A stretch of 64,000 bases of DNA from Lunularia cruciata (taxonomy: Eukaryota; Streptophyta; Marchantiopsida; Lunulariales; Lunulariaceae): NCBI GenBank assembly GCA_948567375.1, contig OX419756.1, forward strand, positions 53,608,552 through 53,672,551, in the 5' to 3' direction. Under the pieces are notes generated by a model. That model saw only the letters and a program-made list of their open reading frames with translations, did no database searches and was not told the origin of the DNA. This document shows, piece by piece, positions 43,134 to 55,152 of this stretch; position 1 is the stretch's first letter, and each line of letters starts with the position of its first letter. The position numbers were made by a program, and so were the translations under genes.

Positions 43134-43610
43134 ATGGATGGTCACCAAGAGTGGAAATTGAGACTATGCAAGGTTCCCCAAGGGATTGAGGTGATTGTAG
43201 GGATGGATTTGAGGAAAAGAGAGTTTACAATAAAATTTGAAGAGAGTGTTGAGAGGATTCAAAAACCTACACCACTTGGAGGAAAGAGTGAGTCTAAGTG
43301 CTTTCTATGTGGAGAGAAGGGACATAAGGCAAGTTCATGTCCATTGACCTTTGAGAGCAAGAGATTGAGGGAAAGGAGAGGCTTACTTGACTTGGGTTTG
43401 CATGTTGGACCTTCTTCACCAAGATTGGGAGGGAGAAGGTCTAAGACCAAGGAGTTGTGTGAGGTTTGTGGAGTTAAAGGACCTCCAGAAAGACATAAGT
43501 GTAGTGGAGTAAAAGCACTTTTGGAGACTTTGGTGAAGGATCTTGGAGAGAGTCTTAGTACAACTACAGAAATACTACCACCTTCATCAGCTAGTTCTCA
43601 AGATAAGTGA
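43134..43610 (+). CDS. Leader ORF1 of B3: zinc-knuckle protein, about 158 aa
   Basis: Starts MDGHQEWKLRLCKVPQGIEV; the frame is also open upstream to an ATG at 43107. The CCHC knuckle CFLCGEKGHKASSC and a second cluster CEVCGVKGPPERHKC are intact, with the usual Ser-rich end SASSQDK. It stays open although its element has lost gag-pol. The second knuckle has Gly/Leu to Pro changes relative to B1 and B2. Confidence 0.55.
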   Translation: MDGHQEWKLRLCKVPQGIEVIVGMDLRKREFTIKFEESVERIQKPTPLGGKSESKCFLCGEKGHKASSCPLTFESKRLRERRGLLDLGLHVGPSSPRLGGRRSKTKELCEVCGVKGPPERHKCSGVKALLETLVKDLGESLSTTTEILPPSSASSQDK

Positions 43611-43758
43611 TGGTGATAATCTTTCAACTTATGGATAAACTATCCATGAGGGTTCAATTAATATGCACTCTAGGATTTGATGTTGCTATAGAAATCTTGG
43701 AGCAACTTGAGCCTTTTGTGTTCACTAGGGTAGATTTCTCTCAAATGGTGTTATTCAT

Positions 43759-45504
43759 GAACTTTAGAGGGATGAAGTTTTGAAGAAGACTTTCAAGATG
43801 TTACAAGAGAGTTGCAAGTCAAAAGAGAAAGAACTGCAGAGGCAAGCCGGAGAATTGAAGGAGCAGGCGATGTGGCTGAGCAAAATGAAGGAGGAAGTGA
43901 GTGATGTGCGTATCAAGAATATTCATTTGAAGGCAACGGAAGCAATAATGGAGTAGGAGTTGGACAGCTTGAAGAAGAGTGCAGCGGGGAAGGATCAAGC
44001 ATGGCAGAGAGAGTAAGCAGCCAGGCATCAAGAAGAAGGACGATTACAAGAGCTGGTCCAAAGTGCTAAATTATAGAGTACACAGTATAAGGAGGAGAAG
44101 AAGATGCTTGCTGCTGAGTACGAAGACAAGCTAAAGATGTATGGTGAAGAGTTGAAGGTAGAGCGCTCTCGAGGATATGAGTCGGAATCAGTAGGAGAAG
44201 TTGCAGGGAAGTTGAGAGCAATCTTGAGCATAGAGGCTGAAGGGAGATTGGAAGAAGCCCATCTACATGAGTTGAAGTTGCTTGTGCAGGAAACTCGGAA
44301 GAGAAAAGCCAAAGATGTGGATATGAACACGTTGCTGATCCAATTGAGGGAGCATGTAGACCGGAAGATGTTAGAAGTAGAAGACAATGTTAGTCTCAGA
44401 TTAGATTTAGTCAATTCGGAGTTAGAGAAAATTAGGAATAGTGTGACAGCGGAGAGGAAGTCTGAAGTCACAGAAGTAGGAATTCAGGTGTCATCGGACT
44501 TATTATTAAAGACATTAGAGAGGAGTAGGTCTGGAGATAAAGAAGTAGATGGAGTAACCTTGAGCTCAATTCTAGTTCCTAGTGTAGAAGTAGTAGAAAT
44601 AGTGCAGGAATTAGAAGTTGTAGATATACCCGAAGAAGGAGAAGTAGTAGGAAGATCATCTGGTTTGGAAGCCAATGATAAGGTAGACATCGGATCGGTG
44701 TAAGTAACATATTTTGAGATAGGAAGACGCATATATGAAGAGATGGATTGTCAGTTTGGATCTGTAGGTAGGAAGAGATGTAAGGAAGCGGTGCATAGGT
44801 AGGAAGAATTGCTGTTTGCTTCAGTATTTAAGGGGAGCATTTGCATTACTATGTTGTTCAGTATTCAAATTTCTGAAGATAATTAAAGCAAAGTGCTATT
44901 TTTAGTGCTTGTCGCTTGAGCTTAATTCCAATTGTCAATTCTATGTTTGTGTTTGTGACTGTGTGGACAATTTCAAAGTGCAAGTCAGTGTGTTTGTGGA
45001 TGTTGGATTCTACAGCCTTGATCTTCATTCTGTGTGTTTGATCTTGAGTGAAGTGCATCGAAGCAATGCCTTGACAGGTCTGAGAACAATCGTAGTGTTG
45101 GTAGTATTCTGCATTTGTGAGTGCAACATGAAGTTGATGTGAAGCAATTTTGATTGAGGAAGTTGTGCCTTCAGTGGAGGGGTGGAACACAATTCTGAGG
45201 TGAAATTGTTCTTTGCAATGAAGTGCCGTCTTCGGGAGAATCTGAATCATCACAATCAAGAGTTGTTTGGACAGAATTTACTATGTTGTGATTATGTGTG
45301 TGTGTATTTGTGATAAGTTGTCAAGATTGTGAGCTTGTTACTCTCTTCTGGGTGTAGTTTCTACCTGAGAGATTAAAGAAGCAATCAAAAAGAACTACAA
45401 GTTACTGTTTGACTTTGCATTTGACCAATTCTGAATTGTATCTCTACGGGGAGGAACGTTACTTACCCGATTACCACAAAAGTGATATTTTCCTGGTTGT
45501 CACA
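43759..45504 (+). repeat. 5' LTR of A4, 5'-truncated (1746 bp)
   Basis: Corresponds to the last part of the 3' LTR 55153-58251 (from about 56530). Ends CCTGGTTGTCACA. Contains TATTTAAGGGG at 44826. Confidence 0.85.
43765..44703 (+). pseudogene. LTR-encoded protein, C-terminal coiled coil (A4 5' LTR, subfamily II)
   Basis: The coiled coil KEEVSDVRIKNIHLKA... is interrupted by three stops. Then 44104-44703 is open for 199 codons (LHELKLLVQETRKRKAKDVD, LREHVDRKMLEVEDN, LRLDLVNSELEKIRN) and ends EANDKVDIGSV. It aligns with residues about 640-857 of the 5903-8476 frame at clearly lower identity, showing two subfamilies of the same protein. Confidence 0.75.
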
Positions 45505-45511
45505 TGATTTT

Positions 45512-45531
45512 TGGTGCCGCTTCCGGGGTTA
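45512..45531 (+). other. Primer-binding site of A4
   Basis: TGGTGCCGCTTCCGGGGTTA, 7 bases after the LTR end. Confidence 0.8.
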
Positions 45532-45592
45532 CAAAACTCGGAAGTGTAAGAATACAAAGCCAAATTCAAAACGGGGCGTCAAAGCAATATGA

Positions 45593-45691
45593 ATGTTTGC
45601 ATCGAGAGAACAACGAGAAGAGAGAGTCCGGAGACAAATGTTGCATCATGAAGAAGAAGAACGTCTGAAGATCCAATCTACTGTGGCTGAT
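45593..45691 (+). pseudogene. gag: Gag of A4, first 33 codons (before the solo LTR)
   Basis: MFASREQREERVRRQ to STVAD, matching the N-termini of the A1 and A2 gags. Continues at 49181 after the inserted LTR. Confidence 0.8.
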
Positions 45692-48600
45692 TGTGGTACC
45701 CACATTTTTTGTTTTTTTGGAAATGGAGAAGAAGAAGAAGAAGTGTATAGAGAAGTTGGATTGCGCCTATATGGCCAAAGAAGGCAAAGAAAAGCGCCTT
45801 TGGGATGAAACCCGAGGTAACGTGGCTTTGGGTCATAAGGTGAAGTACTCGGACTTGCCCTATCAGCATACAACCCAAAGTAAGAAGTCTTTATATTGGA
45901 GGGAGCTCAACCCAAGGCAAAGACAGTGTAACAACTTTTCTTTGGGGTGAGAAATTCAAGAAGGGACCGTTCAAAAACCCACGGTCATATGTGTGAAGTA
46001 CACTTGACAGTGACAAGCACATGCAAGAGGTGTGATTTCTCAAAAGAAACTCAAATTGAAGAGAGACAAAGAAGGCGTGACTCTATGAAAATCAGGTTAA
46101 CGACGAAGCAATGTTGAGCAATTTTCCTTTGCTGTTAAGAAGTCGTCTTGCAGGAGATTGTCGGAAGGGAAGTAGAGTTGAAGATGCGCTAGTGAGTAGA
46201 GGAGAATTCAAGAGAGTTAACCCAAGAGACAGTGAGGAAGCAAGAAAGATGGGAGGAAGGAAGAAAAACTCCAAATTTGCAGTGAGAAATCATGCAATTT
46301 TGGAGGTTAGATGTGATTGCAAGAATCAAAGTCTTGAGCCGATTTCGGATCACATTCTTGGCGTGGAATTGGAACGTGAGTTTTCCAGGGTTCATGACCA
46401 AGATAATCAAGAGTAAGTGTCTCAATGGCCCCGAGGACAAGGGGAAGAGAGGAAATCTGGCTTGTTGGAGTCGGATTGGAGATTGGTACTTGGAAGAGAG
46501 GCAGGCGTGGAGCAGAGTGCCACATTCTTGGGGAAGGGAGAGGTAGCCAAAGAAACCCAAGAAGTGAGGGATGCCTTCTCTTCAAAGAGGATGAAGAATG
46601 AGTATAAGGTCAAGAGTTACAAAGATCCGGTGAAGAGAGGGATCATGAGTGCTCTCATGGCAATCTTGAAGCCAAAGAGAACAACTTATGTGATGAAACA
46701 CCAAGCGGTGTTCTTCCATAAGATGTTTGCAAGAGAACCTATCAACTTGGCAAGGTGCTTCCATGGGAGAACAAGGCAAATGGTGTGGAATTTGCAAGAT
46801 AAGTTGCCTCCACACTACATCGTGCCATTTGTAGCACATTTCTACCTCGGGTTGAATTTGCTCAATGCGGCAAAGCGGAGCAGAATGGTGTCTCACTTTC
46901 ATCCTGACTTGAGAAGGGAAGTCAACACGGAGGAGCAAAAGTATATTCTTCAAATCCAAAGCACTGATGAGTACTACGCACAAACGGGGAAGAGTGCGGA
47001 GGTATTAGCAAGACTGAGGATGAGGTACTCGAGCTGGAGGAGAAGAAGATTATGATTCAATAGGGAGTTCAGTCGAGATGTAAGGTGAAGTGTGAAGCGG
47101 GTCTGAGAAAAGCAAGGGAAGAGAAGAATGCTAGTTCGGGGAGTGAAGCGTCTATTCCAATACGACGATTGCAGAGAAGAAGGCGAGTATTGGGAGAAGA
47201 AGAGGCAAAGAACGAGATCACTCCGCAGGTTGAAGTAGTTGTGAGTGATGGAGTGGAGTACTTGCGAGAAATTGTGTGCTCATTGTTAGTGAAGCTAGAG
47301 CACAAGAAGGGGGAGATGCAGTCAAATTGTCCGGAGGTGAAGACTGTGTTGTAGGTATTAGCAAGACTGGAAGAAGAGAACTCGAAGTTGAAGAAGAGTA
47401 TAATCCGAGGTGAGGAGGAAAGGGAAGTACTACGAGTGGATGCAATAGTGCAGAGTCAAGCTATTGAGATTTGAAGAGAGAAGCAAGGTATGGAGAGGAA
47501 CTTGTGAAGAAGAGTGACATAGCAAGGGAGAGACAAGTAGCTGAGTACAAAATCTTGAAGTAGCAGTTTGCTGATTCAAGACTAGAAATTATCCTTGCTA
47601 TGGCGAGGGTAGCAGAGAAGGAACAAGAGCTCAATAGAGTGATGGAGGGTGTAGAAGAGAAGAAGCAACTGTGGCAACGGGAGTTGATAGTGAGATATAG
47701 GGAAGAAGAAAGATTACAAGAGTTACTTCGTAATCAGGAGGAGAAGATTGTGCAGAAGGAGAAGGAGAAGGAAACATTGAAAGCTGAGTTTGAGGCAGAA
47801 TTGGCAATGTATAGGGAAGATTGGCTTGCAGATCGGGAGCGTGAAAGGAAGATGAGATTGGAGCCATTGAAGGAGATTGTAATCAAGATGAATGCAATGC
47901 TGAGTACAAAGGCCAGTGTTTGTATTGAAGAGACAAGGCTGCACAAGTTGAAGTTGTTGGTGCAAGAGATGAGGAGGAGACATGCAAAGGATATAGACTT
48001 GAATGCTCTATTAATTAGTCTCAAAACTTGTGTAGATAGGAAAATATTGGAAGTTGAAGACAATATCACGATCAGATTAGACCTAGTAAAGTTGGAGATA
48101 GATAAACTTTGGAAAGATGTTAGAGCAAAACCCGATGTAGATGAAGTAGGAGTGCAGATGTCTTTGACATTACCATTGGGGACATTAGAGAAGAGTGGGT
48201 CAGCAGATAAGCAGTTAGATAGATTATCCACTAGTGAAATGCAAAATCAAGAAAGAGAATTGTTAGATCTGGTAGAAGATGTAGGAATTGTGAAACCCGA
48301 GGATAGAGTAGTAGGAAGTGAAGTTACTTCGGGATCGAGTTTGAAAGCCAAGGAAGAAGTAGACATCGGATCGGATTAGTAACCGATTTGATATTTGAAT
48401 AGGCAGATATGAAGAGGTGCATTGTCTTTTCGGATCTTGAGGTTTGTAGAGTTGTTAGGAAGAGATACATTAGGAAGATAACTACCATTTGCTTCAGTAT
48501 TTAAGGGGAGCATTTGTAGTATTATGTTGTTCAATGCTCATTATTTTTGAGAATAGATAAAGCAAAGTGCTGTGAAGTAGTGCTTGTCGCTTGAGCTTGA

Positions 48601-49175
48601 TTTAGAGTATCAACTTTGTGCTTGTGTCTGTGAGTGTGTGGAGAAATCAAAGTGCAAGTCAATGTGCTTGTTGGATGTTGGATTCCATAGCCTTGATTTT
48701 CATTCTGTGTGTTTGATCCTGAGTGAAGTGCAATCAAAGCAATGCCTTGATAGATCTGAGAGGAATTGTAGTGTTGGTAGTATTCTGCATTTGTGAGTGC
48801 AGCGTAGTGTTGATGTGAAGCAATTTCAATCAAGGAAGTTGTACCTTCAGTGGAGGGGTGGAACACAATTCTGAGGCAAAGTCATTTTGCAGTGAAGTGC
48901 CATTTTTGGGAGAGCCTGAATCATCACAATCAAGATTTTTTGGAAAGATTTGATGGAGTTGTGATTAAGAAGTGTTAATTTGTGACAAGACTAAGAATCA
49001 ATGCTTGTTACTCTCTTCTGGGTGTGGTTTCTACCTAAGAGATTAAAAACACAACCAAGAAGAACTACATTGTTACTGTTTGACTTTGTATTTAGACATT
49101 TTTGACTTGTATCTCTACAAGAACAAAATTTATTTACCCAATTATCGCAAAAGTGATATTTGCTGGGTTGTCACA
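45692..49175 (+). repeat. Solo LTR of family A (3484 bp) inside the A4 gag
   Basis: Starts TGTGGTACCCACATTTT, ends CTGGGTTGTCACA. Flanks CTGAT (45687-45691) and CCGAT (49176-49180) differ at one base. Gag reads on after it. It belongs to the long LTR subfamily I, unlike the LTRs of its host A4. Confidence 0.9.
46111..48379 (+). pseudogene. LTR-encoded coiled-coil protein (copy in solo LTR 45692-49175)
   Basis: Starts MLSNFPLLLRSRLAGDCRKG. Frame 46417-47055 holds the core with MKHQAVFFHKMFAREPINLA, HYIVPFVAHFYLGLNLLN and HFHPDLRREV. Then part of the acidic/basic middle is deleted (KSAEV joins LARLRMRY). Frame 47600-48379 gives 259 codons of coiled coil and tail ending EVDIGSD. Frameshift near 46290 and stops between. 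Same architecture as 5903-8476. Confidence 0.8.
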
Positions 49176-49180
49176 CCGAT

Positions 49181-50960
49181 ACCGAGCTAGAAGCATTGGA
49201 CGATCAACTTCTTCATGAAGTTCAAGAATCGTTACGAGAACTCGAACAAAAGAGACATGAAGGAGGGTGGTAAGGCTACTTTTCATCCCCATCTTCCAGG
49301 AAGAAGAAAGACTCAAGCGGGCAGACATATGCATTATGACCCAGTACACCGACTTCCCCTAAAGCTGTAAAGGAAGTTGAATTCATTAAGAAGTTCATTT
49401 GCAAAAAGACAACACAAACACTTAGGGAAGAAGAGTGTCAACATCTAGTACAAACAATCTCCCGGTTGTCCCGAAGAAATTTTGAAGACCAGGTTGAAGG
49501 TGTGGAACCTCTTACTTCTAATTGGGTTGAAGTTGACACAACCAGAGAAGAAGAAATTATCAAAGAAAACACCACTTTGAACTTGATAAATTGGAACCCT
49601 TGGGCAGACAACAGGGCGTCCATACCAAGTAGCTCTTTGGTTCCCATAAGTTCAAATTTACCACAGCCGATTCTGCTGCATCGAATGATGACTTTGTTAC
49701 CTATGACCTGACACGCTTATCAGAAGTATAAGGGGACGGAACAAGACGAAGACCCTAATGAATTTATCAAGGAGTTTGAAGTCATTTCCTTTGCCAACAA
49801 GGAACATGACTCCACGGATTGACTGCGGATTTTTCCAAGTCTGCTCCAAAAGAAGGCTCGGAGCTGGTACACCCATGTAACTCAAAAGGGATTCACACTA
49901 GCAAACTGGGCAGACTTACAAAATGGCTTCCAAGAATGATTTTGGGAAGTGGATTATGATACGAGTATCTTTGCGGCACTTAATGATTTGGATCAAGGGA
50001 AGAAGGAAAAATTGAGAGATTACTCTGAGCAATTCATGGCCTTATTGAACCGAGTCTCGAAACAATCCGGTGTGGTGGGTTATTCCAATGCCCAAGCCTG
50101 GTTCCTTGGAGGGCTTTCACCGGAGATTCAAATCTTTGCCAAGGAGAGGAATGTAACGTCCTTGGACAAATTTCTCAAACATGTTGCCCAATATGAGGCG
50201 GCTCACTCTCACTCATCCAGCAACCAAAGAAATCGTGAGAAGAAGGGCAAGAAGCCTAGACAAAGAGCTTCTTGCAACACCTCCTCTTCTTTGGAGGAAT
50301 CCTCTACATCTTTGAGTTCTTCTTTGGACTCAACAAAGAATCCAAGCCGCGGGAAATACAAAGATGCGGAGGAAAGAAGCCAGTAACGCCGCGAGCAAAG
50401 AATGTACCTAAGGCGGATCAGAAGTTAAAAACTCTTATTAAAGAGTTCACGGATTTCAAGATCCAGATGATTGGGGCTAAGGACGGAAGAAAGCCCCCAT
50501 CATTTGGTCAACCAAATGTATGGTGCACTACGTGTGGTAAATCCGGCCATGCTAATACGGAGTGTTTGACTCGTACTATATTTCCAATGCAACAAATTGA
50601 TTGGGTTCCCGGTAGGGATCAGGGTGATGAAGAAGAGTCTGTATACCAAACCCAAGAAATCTAGCCTCCAGCAAGCCCATCATATCAAGGTCCCAGGTAT
50701 GGACCACAAGAGTACAATCCTAATGCTCCCCCATGAAGACCACAGATGGGTGGCCAAAATAGACCTCAAAATGTTGTACCGAGTGCTTGTTACAATTGTG
50801 GCTCAATGGAACATTGGTCTCCAAATTGTCCGGAGCCAGACGGCAAATTGGATATGTGCCCCTTTGTGGGAATTGTAATGGATTAGGGCACACAAGAAAT
50901 CAGTGCCCGCAACCACCCAATCCAAAGCCCTTGATCAAGTATGTATAGACACCCATAGAG
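49181..50960 (+). pseudogene. gag: Gag of A4, main part with three zinc knuckles
   Basis: Reads TELEALDDQLLHEVQESLRE, then ISRLSRRNFEDQVEGVEP, the core (HAYQKYKGTEQDEDPNEFIK, WYTHVTQKGF, LRDYSEQFMALLNRVSKQ, WFLGGLSPEIQ) and a basic/Ser-rich linker. A shift near 50330 leads to a nucleocapsid with CTTCGKSGHANTEC (about 50523-50564), CYNCGSMEHWSPNC (about 50790-50832) and a shifted third C-x-C-x-GLGHTRNQC (about 50860-50915). Three knuckles are more than the one in B. Several stops and shifts; not functional. Confidence 0.85.
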
Positions 50961-51123
50961 CGTGTTGCGCTCTAGGCGAAGGGGGATATGAATGTAAATT
51001 GTATCACACTTGAGGAAGAGAGACCTCAAGAAGGGAGTCCTGCTTCAGAAGAAGAGTGGCCGGACCTCAAAATTTTGAAGGTAGAAACTTGCACGATGAG
51101 GAAGAAATCAAGCTCCCGAATAA

Positions 51124-52180
51124 GTGAGTACTATGTCTTCGTCCTCACAAAAAACAAAGAGATTGCGACTGAAAGCTATCCTTTCTATTAAGGAGGAAAA
51201 GGTCCTAGCAAAAGCTAAAGCAAAAGCCTTGCAAAAAGAAATTAAGGAAGCAGTACTCCGTATGCGGGAGATAAGTTTGGAGGAAAATACAAAGACACAA
51301 CCTCCTATTTTCCCAATGGATATCAGGTCTGAAGTAAAAGACTTGATCCAAGCCAAAGTTGGTCAACCCAATGATCATTGGGTCAAGAACATATGCACTT
51401 TGATTACTATCCTTAAGCACCCCAAAGTCCACTTTGAACAAGCACAGACTTTAGATTCAAAGACAAAAGCAAAGCTCGTGAAATTAGGAGGAGTTCCATA
51501 GTATGATATTGTGGCAGACATGGCATCTACAAATGCTAACATCACATTTAAACAATTGTGGGAGGACAACAAGCTATATAAAAAGCAGCTAAGTTCAGCC
51601 CTCAAGAAAGTAAGGGCGATGACCAAGAAAGACTTGCTTGTAATTTATCGTATTGAACAAGAAGATTTGGGATCTCCTGAGGTGGATGCGGAGATAATAG
51701 GATGTATGATCAGATCCATACCCATTGATTCAGGGTTGGGTGTGAATGTCATGATAGAAGACACTGCACATCGACTGGGGTATATAACGTTTGAACCAAC
51801 ACCCCGAATTCTGAAGTTTGCAGATCAAACCAGGAGACGGCTCTTGGGCATACTGTCAAATATCACTACGATCATAGGAGGGGTGCCCTTCAAATTGAAT
51901 TACATTGTGCTATGACCAATAACCAAAACTGGTTATCCCCTCTTGATTGGAAGACCTTGGTTGTACAGTGCGCAGGTCATGGTGGATTGGCACCAGCAAA
52001 AATTAAGATTTAAAGACATTTTGTCCAAAGAGCAAAAGCTGGTGACCGTGAGTTGGATGAAGGTTCCTCACCTTGGGGAAACTACTTCATCAAAAGATGG
52101 AGATGAATCCAAAGATTCATCATCTTCATCTTCCGAGGACTCCAAAGACGAAGTCCAAGTTAATTACCTGGAATGCTAAG
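51124..52180 (+). pseudogene. pol: Gag-Pol linker and protease of A4
   Basis: 51124-51501 is a Lys/Glu-rich helical region (ILSIKEEKVLAKAKAKALQK) then VKDLIQAKVGQPNDHWVKN. After a stop at 51499, 51511-51915 contains the aspartic protease with IPIDSGLGVNVM (active Asp at 51727-51729) and a second conserved block LLIGRPWLYSAQVMVDWHQQ (51937-51996). A Ser/Asp-rich spacer follows. Two or three stops only. Confidence 0.8.
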
Positions 52181-52188
52181 AGGTAGAG

Positions 52189-53700
52189 GTTGAAGATGAA
52201 GACCCATATGACATTGCCCCGGGTGAACAAGACTTGGAGGAAGGAGGTTTGACAGCAGTACGTCTCAGATTGAGTGGAGTAAGCCACGTGGAAGGTGTCA
52301 TTAACCCCGATGACTGTCAAGATGTGGTCTTGACTGAAGGAAAATCTTTAAAGATTTTGAAGACAGTCACCGCAAAGGAGTTTGCAGGATACACTGCCCT
52401 GTTTATAGAGTTCCAGGATGTATTTGCCTGGTCTATTGATCAAATGCCGGGAATTGCACGAGAATATGGAGAGCACCGGATTGATCTGGTTGAAGGTGCA
52501 GTTCCGGTTTGGCAAAGACAATACCGCCTGAACCCAAAGTACTCCTTCTTGGTAAAATATGAAATTGATAAGTACTTAGGGGCCGGAATAGTTTTTCCTA
52601 TCCTAAGCAATGAGTGGGTTTCCCCCATTTTCATTGTTCCAAAGAAGAAGACGGGAAAAATTCGAGTGTGCCAAGATTTTTGCAAATTAAATGCAGTCAC
52701 AAGAAAGGACCATCATACTTTACCTTTTACTGATACAATTTTGGACCAAGTAGCTGGTCATCCTTGCTATAGTTTTCTTGATGGATTTTCCGGATACAAT
52801 CAAGTGTCCATCCAAGAAGAAGACAAGGATAAAACTACATTCACCACTGATTAGAGCACCTTTGCGTATAATCAAATGCCCTTTGGTCTGTGTAATGCTC
52901 CCGCTACTTTCCAGCGGATGATGAATTCAATCTTCAAAGATTTTCTGTGCAAATTTGTGGAAGTCTTCATTGATGATTTTTGTGTGTTTGGGTGAAGAGA
53001 TGTACATTTGGATTACCTTTGCTAAACTTTTGAAAGGTGTTGTTTTGCCGGCTTGTCATTACACCCGGAGAAATGCTTCTTTGCAATGAAGGAGGGAATT
53101 CTTTTGGGGCATCGAGTGTCAAGCCAAGGTATTGAAGTTGACGTCAAGAAGGTTAAAGTAATCGTAGCTTTGGAATCCCCGAAGAACATCCAAGAGCTAA
53201 GAGCCTTCTTGGGACATGTTGGATATTACAAACGCTTTGTGTCAAATTATGCGGTGCTTGTTGCACCCTTACAAAGCTTCTGAAGAAATCTGAAGACTAT
53301 TTGTGGGAAGCAAATCAAGAAGAAGCTTTCTAGGTGTTGAAGAAGAAACTAGTTGAAGCACCAGTTATGAGGGCTCTGAATCAGGACGTCCCTTTTCATG
53401 TGTATGTGGACACTTTGTCCATGGCCATCGGTGTCCTCTTGAGTCAAAAGGACGAGAAGAAGAAGGACTACCCGGTATACTACGCCAACCAACAAGTATC
53501 AGTCTCAGAAAAGAACTATTCAATGACTGAATGAGAAGCACTTGGAATGGTGTATGCTTGCAAGAAATTTTGCCACTACCTATTGGGATACGAGTTCGTC
53601 TTCTATGTTGACCATTATGCATTACAACACTTGGTCAAGAAGGCAGATTTATCCGGGCAAATTGCACGATGGATCTTGTTATTACAAGAATTCACATACA
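52189..53700 (+). pseudogene. pol: Reverse transcriptase and RNase H of A4
   Basis: 52234-52854 covers FQDVFAWSIDQMPGI, SPIFIVPKKKTGKIRVCQDF and SFLDGFSGYNQV (catalytic Asp 52780). A TAG at 52852 replaces a Trp. Then [16 protein letters not shown] and FIDDFCVFG (Asp pair at 52972-52977), a TGA at 52993, and RAFLGHVGYYKRFVSNYAVL. RNase H follows at 53334-53700 (VYVDTLSMAIGVLLSQ, VSVSEKNYSMTE, VFYVDHYALQHLVKKADLSG). Stops and a shift near 53280 break it. FIDDF places A near B, in the non-chromovirus branch. Confidence 0.85.
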
Positions 53701-55080
53701 TTGTACAAGTAAGAAAGGAGCTTCACATTCAAATGCGGACTTTTTATCCAAGTTAGAAACTCAAGACCAAGATTTGGAAATCGTTGATTGGTTTCTTGAT
53801 GAAGAGCTATATCATTTAATGGTTGTTCAAAGTACGAGGTATGCGGCAGAATATCACTATTTGCATACATGTCATTGTCTTGAGGGGCTGGATCGGAACA
53901 AAGGGCAGTCTTCCTCTAGAGAATGGGACCGTACTAATTAAAACACAACATTTTGTTTAAAATGGGCGAAGATGAAGTACTTTGGAGATATTTGGAATCA
54001 TACAAAGTTGGAGGAGTCATTGAATCCTTACACTTGAAAGCATCAAGGGACACTATGCCCTGAAAAATATGGTGAAGAAAATTCTTTCAGCAGGGTATTA
54101 GTGGCCTACAATGTATAAAGATACTCACGCCCATATTCAAAGTTGAGATGCCTGTCAAAGAATAGGGAAACCAATGGCAACTTCTTGGTGGCCCTTGAAA
54201 CCAATTTTTCCCCTGGCCCTATTTGAGAAATGGGGTATTGATTTTGTGGGCACTATTCAACCAGTAACCCGTGTCATGAGGAAGAGGTACGTCCTGGTAT
54301 GTACCAATTATGCCACCAAAATGGTGGAAGCAGAGGCAACACAAAGAGATGATGCAGAGATAGTGGCAGAATTTTTCTTCTAAAATATCATCTCCCATTA
54401 TGGGTGTCCTCTAGAATTGGTCAGTGATCAGGAAACCTATTTTTTGAACTCAATGGTGGAAGCGTTAAGCAAGTAATTCCAAATTAAACATCGGAAGACC
54501 ACGCCTTACAACCCAAAAGCGAATGGACTCACGGAGAAGGCCAATAGATTGCCGTGCAAAATTTTGAATAAGGTGATAGTCAATTATGCCTATGACTGGG
54601 ATACAAAGTTACCTGCAGCATTGTGGGCATATCGAACAACGGAAAAGATTACTACCAAGCAAACTCCTCACTTCTTGACATATGGATTGCATCCCATATT
54701 ACCAGTTGAATTTGAAGTACCAACATATCGAATTCTTTGTGAAGAACGCTTGTCGGAGGAAGAAAGCCAAGATCTTCGGATCCATCAACTGATGTGGTTG
54801 GAAGAGAAAAGGGATGATGCAATGCAAACTACAAAGGAAATTCAAGAACAATAGAAGGTTAGGCACAATAAAAGATTCAAACTTGTGGTTGTTTAGGAGG
54901 GCTACTTGGTATTGTTATATGACAATTGCCGCATATTTTTTCCAGGAAAATTACATTTGAGGTGGATGGGGCCATATTGCATGATGCACATATATGTTAA
55001 TGGCTCTATTCAACTAGCAGACCTGGACGGCAATCCTTTTGCCACTCCCATCAACGGTTGGAGGGTTAGAAAATATTGGA
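53700..55080 (+). pseudogene. pol: Integrase of A4
   Basis: An RNase H tail is followed by a linker YAAEYHYLHTCHCLEGLD and a decayed zinc finger (HYALKNMVKKILSAGY, DACQRI). The core has WGIDFVGTIQ (Asp 54240), LVSDQETYFLN (Asp 54426; a Gly to Glu change next to it) and NGLTEKANR (Glu 54534), giving spacings of 61 and 35 residues. 54549-54854 and 54906-55080 give the C-terminal part (LPAALWAYRTTEKITTKQTP, LRWMGPYCMMHIYVNGSIQL). Stops in the finger and between core and C-terminus. Confidence 0.85.
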
Positions 55081-55139
55081 CCCCAAACCCGACTTTGTAT
55101 AAAAATCGGTTGTCAGTGTTTGTGGGGATGCTCACATTT

Positions 55140-55152
55140 GAGGGAGGGGGTA
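55140..55152 (+). other. Polypurine tract of A4
   Basis: GAGGGAGGGGGTA before the 3' LTR, preceded by the conserved GGGGATGCTCACATTTG. Confidence 0.85.

Larger units (their letters stand above)
39971..43758 (+). mobile_element. Element B3: truncated family B copy (partial LTR, leader only)
   Basis: Contains the last 401 bp of a B LTR, PBS and leader as far as the region shortly before gag. A solo A LTR (41105-43003) sits in the leader. The 5' LTR start is missing at 39971, and the right end at about 43758 runs into the A4 LTR at a short shared GAACTT-like sequence. No gag-pol remains. Its LTR keeps the 13-base segment lost in B2. Confidence 0.85.
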
